Positions 46,964-49,371 of a DNA stretch of 49,371 bases are shown piece by piece (positions within the stretch are counted from its first letter, which is position 1; every line of letters begins with the position of its first letter). Source of the stretch: Rhodospirillales bacterium (GTDB lineage Bacteria; Pseudomonadota; Alphaproteobacteria; Rhodospirillales; Casp-alpha2); NCBI GenBank assembly GCA_013203595.1, contig JABMNT010000059.1:1-49371 (forward strand), written 5' to 3'. The translations under genes were made by a program, and so were the position numbers. The notes below the pieces were generated by a model. That model was not told where the DNA came from. It saw only the letters and a program-made list of their open reading frames with translations, and ran no database searches.

Positions 46964-47039
46964 CAAAAACAGACCTGACGGTTGGATAAAAAAAACGGCC
47001 GAGGCGGGGAGGACCACCTCGGCCGGTTGGGACTGCGAC

Positions 47040-48326
47040 TTACTTCATGCTCATATGCATCGGCTTTTCGCAGTTTCCGCAGACCCACGGGTAGGTCCAG
47101 TCTGCAGTCAGTTTGGCGCTTTCCGGAATGAAATCAGACCAGGCGTCACCAACCACCAGACCATCGGTTTTGGAGACGGTTTCAATTTGGCCATTGGCCT
47201 GGATTTCACCGATCAGAACCGGCTTGGAGAGATGGTGGTTGGTATTCATGACCGCCACGCCGCCGGTCAGGTTTTCAACTTTCTGACCATACATGGCCTG
47301 GCGCACGGCATCGACGCTGGTGGTGCCTGCCTGCTGCACCGCCTGGGTCCACATATTGAAGCCAATATAGGTAGCTTCCATGGGATCGTTGGTCGGTCGC
47401 TTTTCGTCCTTGATGAAGGCGTGCCATTTCTTGATGAAGGCGGCGTTGGCCGGAGATTCTTCGCTCATGAAGTAATTCCAGGCGGCCAGGTGACCAACCA
47501 GCGGCTTGGTGTCGAGACCGGCCAGTTCTTCCTCGCCGACCGAGAAGGCGACCACGGGAATGTCTTCGGCCTTGATCCCCTGGTTACCCAGTTCCTTGTA
47601 GAAAGGCACATTGGCATCGCCGTTGATGGTCGAGACCACTGCGGTTTTCAGGCCGGCGGAGGCGAACTTCTTGACGTCGGCAACAATGGTCTGCCAGTCA
47701 GAATGACCAAACGGGGTGTAGTTTTCCATGATGTCGGCGTCCTTGACGCCCTTGGAATTGAGAAAGGCGCGCAGAATCTTGTTGGTGGTGCGGGGATAGA
47801 CATAATCGGTGCCCAGCAGAACCCAGCGTTTGGCTTCGCCGCCCTCTTCGCCCATCAGATATTCGACCGCCGGAATCGCCTGCTGGTTCGGTGCCGCACC
47901 GGTGTAGAACACATTGCGCGAGCTTTCTTCGCCTTCATACTGAACCGGATAGAACAGCATGCCGTTCAGTTCTTCGATGACCGGCAATACGGATTTGCGC
48001 GACACCGAGGTCCAGCAGCCAAAGATCACGTCGACCTTTTCCTTTTCGATCAGCTCGCGGGTCTTTTCCGCGAACAGCGGCCAGTTGGAGGCGGGATCAA
48101 CGACCACAGCTTCCAGCTTCTTGCCCAGTAATCCCCCTTTGGCGTTGATGTCATCGATCATCATCAGCACCGTGTCTTTCAGGGTGGTTTCACTGATCGC
48201 CATGGTTCCCGACAGGGAATGCAGAACCCCGACCTTGATTGTCTCGGCAGCCTGAACGGCCCCCCCGTAAACAAAAGTTGCGGCTACAGCGCCAGCAATG
48301 GCGACCGCTTTAAATGTCTTTTTCAT
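47040..48326 (-). CDS. urtA: Urea ABC transporter substrate-binding protein UrtA
   Basis: A protein of 428 aa. MKKTFKAVAIAGAVAATFV followed by GGAVQA is a signal peptide, cleaved before AETIKVG. The mature part is a type I periplasmic binding protein of the UrtA family: VGVLHSLSGTMAISETTLKD, VDVIFGCWTSVSRKSVLPV, NGMLFYPVQYEGEESSRNVFYTGAAPNQQ (split by family landmarks), GTDYVYPRTTNKILR and a C-terminal CGNCEKPMHM. It captures urea in the periplasm for UrtBCDE. GGAG lies about 7 nt before the ATG. It is the first gene of a roughly 10.6-kb operon and its leader carries the sigma-54-like promoter and repeat described separately. Confidence 0.95.
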   Translation of the reverse strand: MKKTFKAVAIAGAVAATFVYGGAVQAAETIKVGVLHSLSGTMAISETTLKDTVLMMIDDINAKGGLLGKKLEAVVVDPASNWPLFAEKTRELIEKEKVDVIFGCWTSVSRKSVLPVIEELNGMLFYPVQYEGEESSRNVFYTGAAPNQQAIPAVEYLMGEEGGEAKRWVLLGTDYVYPRTTNKILRAFLNSKGVKDADIMENYTPFGHSDWQTIVADVKKFASAGLKTAVVSTINGDANVPFYKELGNQGIKAEDIPVVAFSVGEEELAGLDTKPLVGHLAAWNYFMSEESPANAAFIKKWHAFIKDEKRPTNDPMEATYIGFNMWTQAVQQAGTTSVDAVRQAMYGQKVENLTGGVAVMNTNHHLSKPVLIGEIQANGQIETVSKTDGLVVGDAWSDFIPESAKLTADWTYPWVCGNCEKPMHMSMK

Positions 48327-48334
48327 AAAATTCT

Positions 48335-48356
48335 CCGCTAGAGTTTGTTGTTGCAG
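48335..48356 (-). repeat. 22-nt motif in the urtA leader (copy 1)
   Basis: On the plus strand it reads CCGCTAG, three bases, then TTGTTGTTGCAG minus its overlap; 20 of 22 positions match the copy at 48621-48642. It is transcribed on the minus strand as the start of the urtA leader and ends at the first G residues of the GGAG ribosome site. Confidence 0.75.
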
Positions 48357-48368
48357 TAGGCAATCTAT

Positions 48369-48384
48369 TTCAATAAGCGGGCCA
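48369..48384 (-). promoter_or_regulatory. Sigma-54-like promoter of the urt-ure operon
   Basis: Minus strand TGGCCCGCTTATTGAA agrees with the consensus TGGCACG-N4-TTGCW at all but two fixed positions, with correct spacing. One deviation is the C of the -12 GC (A here), which is usually important. The start would be about 48358, some 32 nt before the urtA ATG. Nitrogen control of urt operons by NtrC and sigma-54 is known in related bacteria. No clear NtrC site was found. Confidence 0.45.
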
Positions 48385-48604
48385 GTTTTAGGGATTGGCG
48401 GTGATTTTGAATTAAAACACTTAGTATCAAGGGAGTAGCGGATATTCTGCTGTCAGATCAGGATTCGATACTAAAAAAAACCTATCATTTTATGCATAGT
48501 TTTTAATCATAATAAAAATATTGATTATTTTTTAATCATTATTTTTGCCAAAATTCACTCTGCATATCAATTGATCTCCGCCGCCGGAAGACGCATGCTT
48601 TGGC
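48385..48604. other. AT-rich upstream region of the urt operon
   Basis: No gene. Very AT-rich tracts lie at 48470-48550, with repeated TTTAATCAT words (48502-48510 and 48531-48539), suitable for DNA bending or a nitrogen/integration-host-factor-type protein. A weak TTGATC (48571-48576) and CATGCT (48594-48599) pair with 17-nt spacing could start a plus-strand transcript near 48605. Confidence 0.35.
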
Positions 48605-48620
48605 AGTGGTATTTCCAATA

Positions 48621-48642
48621 CCGCTAGGGATTGTTGTTGCAG
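48621..48642 (+). repeat. 22-nt motif (copy 2), inside the candidate small RNA
   Basis: A direct copy of 48335-48356 with two changes (positions 8 and 10 of the motif). Since urtA is read from the other strand, a plus-strand RNA containing this copy is complementary to the urtA leader. Confidence 0.75.
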
Positions 48643-48652
48643 ACAACCCCGG

Positions 48653-48683
48653 CCCCGCGCACTCCGGTGTGCGGGGTTTTTTT
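48653..48683 (+). terminator. Strong Rho-independent terminator with no protein gene upstream
   Basis: CCCCGCGCAC pairs with GTGTGCGGGG (10 bp, one G-U) around a TCCG tetraloop, followed by seven T (48677-48683). The nearest upstream coding sequence is divergent (urtA), so it must end a non-coding or leader transcript. Confidence 0.9.
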
Positions 48684-48713
48684 ATAAGCACGGCTGCGCA
48701 TTTTGCCAGGCCT

Positions 48714-48747
48714 GTGGATTCGGTTAATTTGTGGATTCGGTTAATTT
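48714..48747. repeat. Perfect 17-bp tandem duplication
   Basis: GTGGATTCGGTTAATTT occurs at 48714-48730 and again immediately at 48731-48747, in the spacer before the ABC ATPase gene. It may be a recent slippage or duplicated protein-binding site. Confidence 0.8.
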
Positions 48748-48771
48748 AATGAAGCGCGGCGCCTTCCGCCG

Positions 48772-48792
48772 TTTTGCCTGCAACCGGCAAAA
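48772..48792. repeat. 7-bp inverted repeat upstream of the ABC ATPase
   Basis: TTTTGCC (48772-48778) and GGCAAAA (48786-48792) with a 7-nt spacer, about 100 nt before the ABC gene. It is a possible operator; it has no terminator features on the plus strand. Confidence 0.3.
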
Positions 48793-48888
48793 ACAGATTG
48801 CACAATCGTACCGCATTAAGCATTTCCCGGAAGGTGCTTGAAACGCGCTGACAACAGGACCATCTCTTGGCAAAAAGGAGACTTGTGC

Positions 48889-49371
48889 GTGCTTGAAGAT
48901 CCCAAACGCCCCGCGACCGTTGTTCATCTCGAAAAGGCGAAACTCTCTTACCCGACGCCGGAGGGCGAAATCGAGGTCCTTCGCGGGCTCGATCTGGATA
49001 TACGTGCCGGAGAAATCGTTGCCGTTATGGGGCCCTCCGGGTCCGGAAAATCATCACTGATCGCCCTGATGGGTGGATTGGAAGTCGCCAACAGTGGGAC
49101 AGTTCAGGTCCTTGGCCATGATTTGACCCAGGCAACAGAGGCCGAGCGAACCCATTTACGCCGCCGCGATATTGGTATCGTTTTCCAATCCTACCATCTT
49201 GTCCCGGCGATGACTGCCCTTGAGAATGCGGCGCTGCCGATGCTGTTATCGGGCGCCCGTGACGCGACGGCGAAAGCCTCCAGACTGCTCGAACGGGTAG
49301 GCCTGGGCCATCGTTTGCAGCATCGCCCTTCGGCGCTTTCCGGCGGCGAACAACAACGCGTGGCAATTGCC
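48889..49371 (+). CDS. LolD/YbbA-like ABC transporter ATP-binding protein (partial at right edge)
   Basis: 161 codons are visible before the edge. The GTG at 48889 has AAGGAG 8 nt upstream; a TTG at 48883 is in frame but too close. No ATG start exists. The sequence reads VVHLEKAKLSYPTPEGEIEV, then Walker A GPSGSGKSSLIALMGGLE, the Q loop IVFQSYHLVPAMTALENAAL and signature LSGGEQQRVAIA at the edge. YHLVPAMTALENAALPMLL is typical of the MacB/LolD/YbbA group, whose partner permeases handle lipoproteins, antimicrobial peptides or other envelope substrates; YbbA is the best fit. Walker B and the permease gene lie beyond the window. Confidence 0.88.
   Translation, partial: MLEDPKRPATVVHLEKAKLSYPTPEGEIEVLRGLDLDIRAGEIVAVMGPSGSGKSSLIALMGGLEVANSGTVQVLGHDLTQATEAERTHLRRRDIGIVFQSYHLVPAMTALENAALPMLLSGARDATAKASRLLERVGLGHRLQHRPSALSGGEQQRVAIA

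Larger units (their letters stand above)
48605..48683 (+). ncRNA. Candidate small RNA antisense to the urtA leader
   Basis: No protein-like frame lies here, yet a strong plus-strand terminator ends at 48683, so a transcript must start a short way upstream. Three hairpins can be drawn: AGTGGTATT-TCC-AATACCGCT (48605-48625); a stem from GGGATTGT (48627-48634) to ACAACCC (48643-48649) with one bulge; and the terminator (48653-48676). The second exposes the loop TGTTGCAG. The segment 48621-48642 is complementary to the urtA mRNA leader at 20 positions, plus one G-U pair. The 5' end is a guess from the first hairpin and a weak promoter-like pair upstream. Alternative: an attenuating leader of the ABC ATPase gene 200 nt downstream. 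Confidence 0.5.

Noticed and set aside
45314..48131. Long plus-strand open frames opposite urtB and urtA (421 and 582 codons)
   Set aside because: They are shadows of the highly conserved UrtA and UrtB frames, with arginine/glycine/histidine-rich composition and no ribosome site.
48621..48683. Guanidine-type (ykkC) riboswitch before the ABC gene, suggested by CTAGGG
   Set aside because: Only the CTAGGG word fits; the conserved ACGR and paired elements are absent, and the ABC ATPase is of the LolD/YbbA type.

Overview
The window looks like chromosomal DNA of a free-living alphaproteobacterium, probably Rhodospirillales-like. The reasons are a small GXG-type porin, glutathione reductase, a class II (plant-type) DAHP synthase, COQ7, an ATM1-type exporter, dense cyclic-di-GMP signalling and a complete urt-ure urea system. 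This placement is inferred from gene content only. No tRNA, rRNA, CRISPR array or insertion sequence was found. Several real genes start with GTG or TTG.

Layout, left to right. 1-3.4 kb: cell-surface glycosylation (a GT2 glycosyltransferase cut by the left edge, a GT8-like transferase, a TPR protein with a glycosyltransferase-like C-terminus). 3.6-6.7 kb: a porin with a clear terminator, then glutathione reductase. 6.7-11.1 kb: a partner-switching signalling module (STAS antagonist, RsbW-like ATPase, receiver-PP2C phosphatase) followed by an EAL protein. 11.2-17 kb: core metabolism (DAHP synthase, an unrecognised 431-aa protein, nadE, cysS). 17.1-21.5 kb: an HD-GYP protein, a formyltransferase and a PAS/GGDEF/EAL protein with a histidine-kinase-like N-terminus. 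21.6-25.8 kb: cimA-trmJ on the plus strand, and yqaA-dsbB-coq7 on the minus strand.

25.9-31.5 kb is an accessory catabolic region. It holds an SDR divergent from a TIM-barrel protein, then a BKACE-AEC transporter pair divergent from a 3-hydroxyacyl-CoA-dehydrogenase-like/SDR pair. Together they suggest oxidation of a beta-hydroxy acid to a beta-keto acid, cleavage with acetyl-CoA, and transport. 31.5-33.4 kb is an AT-rich patch with a TRAP-permease-like membrane protein split into two frames at a run of eight T. 33.4-37.7 kb carries an ATM1-type ABC exporter, a DUF1194 protein and a PaaH-type dehydrogenase.

37.7-48.3 kb is one tightly packed minus-strand operon, urtABCDE-ureDABCEFG, for high-affinity urea uptake and hydrolysis. 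Upstream of urtA there is a sigma-54-like promoter whose predicted start lies at the beginning of a 22-nt motif. A 20/22 copy of that motif recurs about 265 nt away inside a plus-strand segment that can fold into three hairpins and ends in a strong intrinsic terminator. A plus-strand RNA made there would be antisense to the urtA leader next to its ribosome binding site. This candidate small RNA is the most interesting signal in the window. The right edge cuts a LolD/YbbA-like ABC ATPase.
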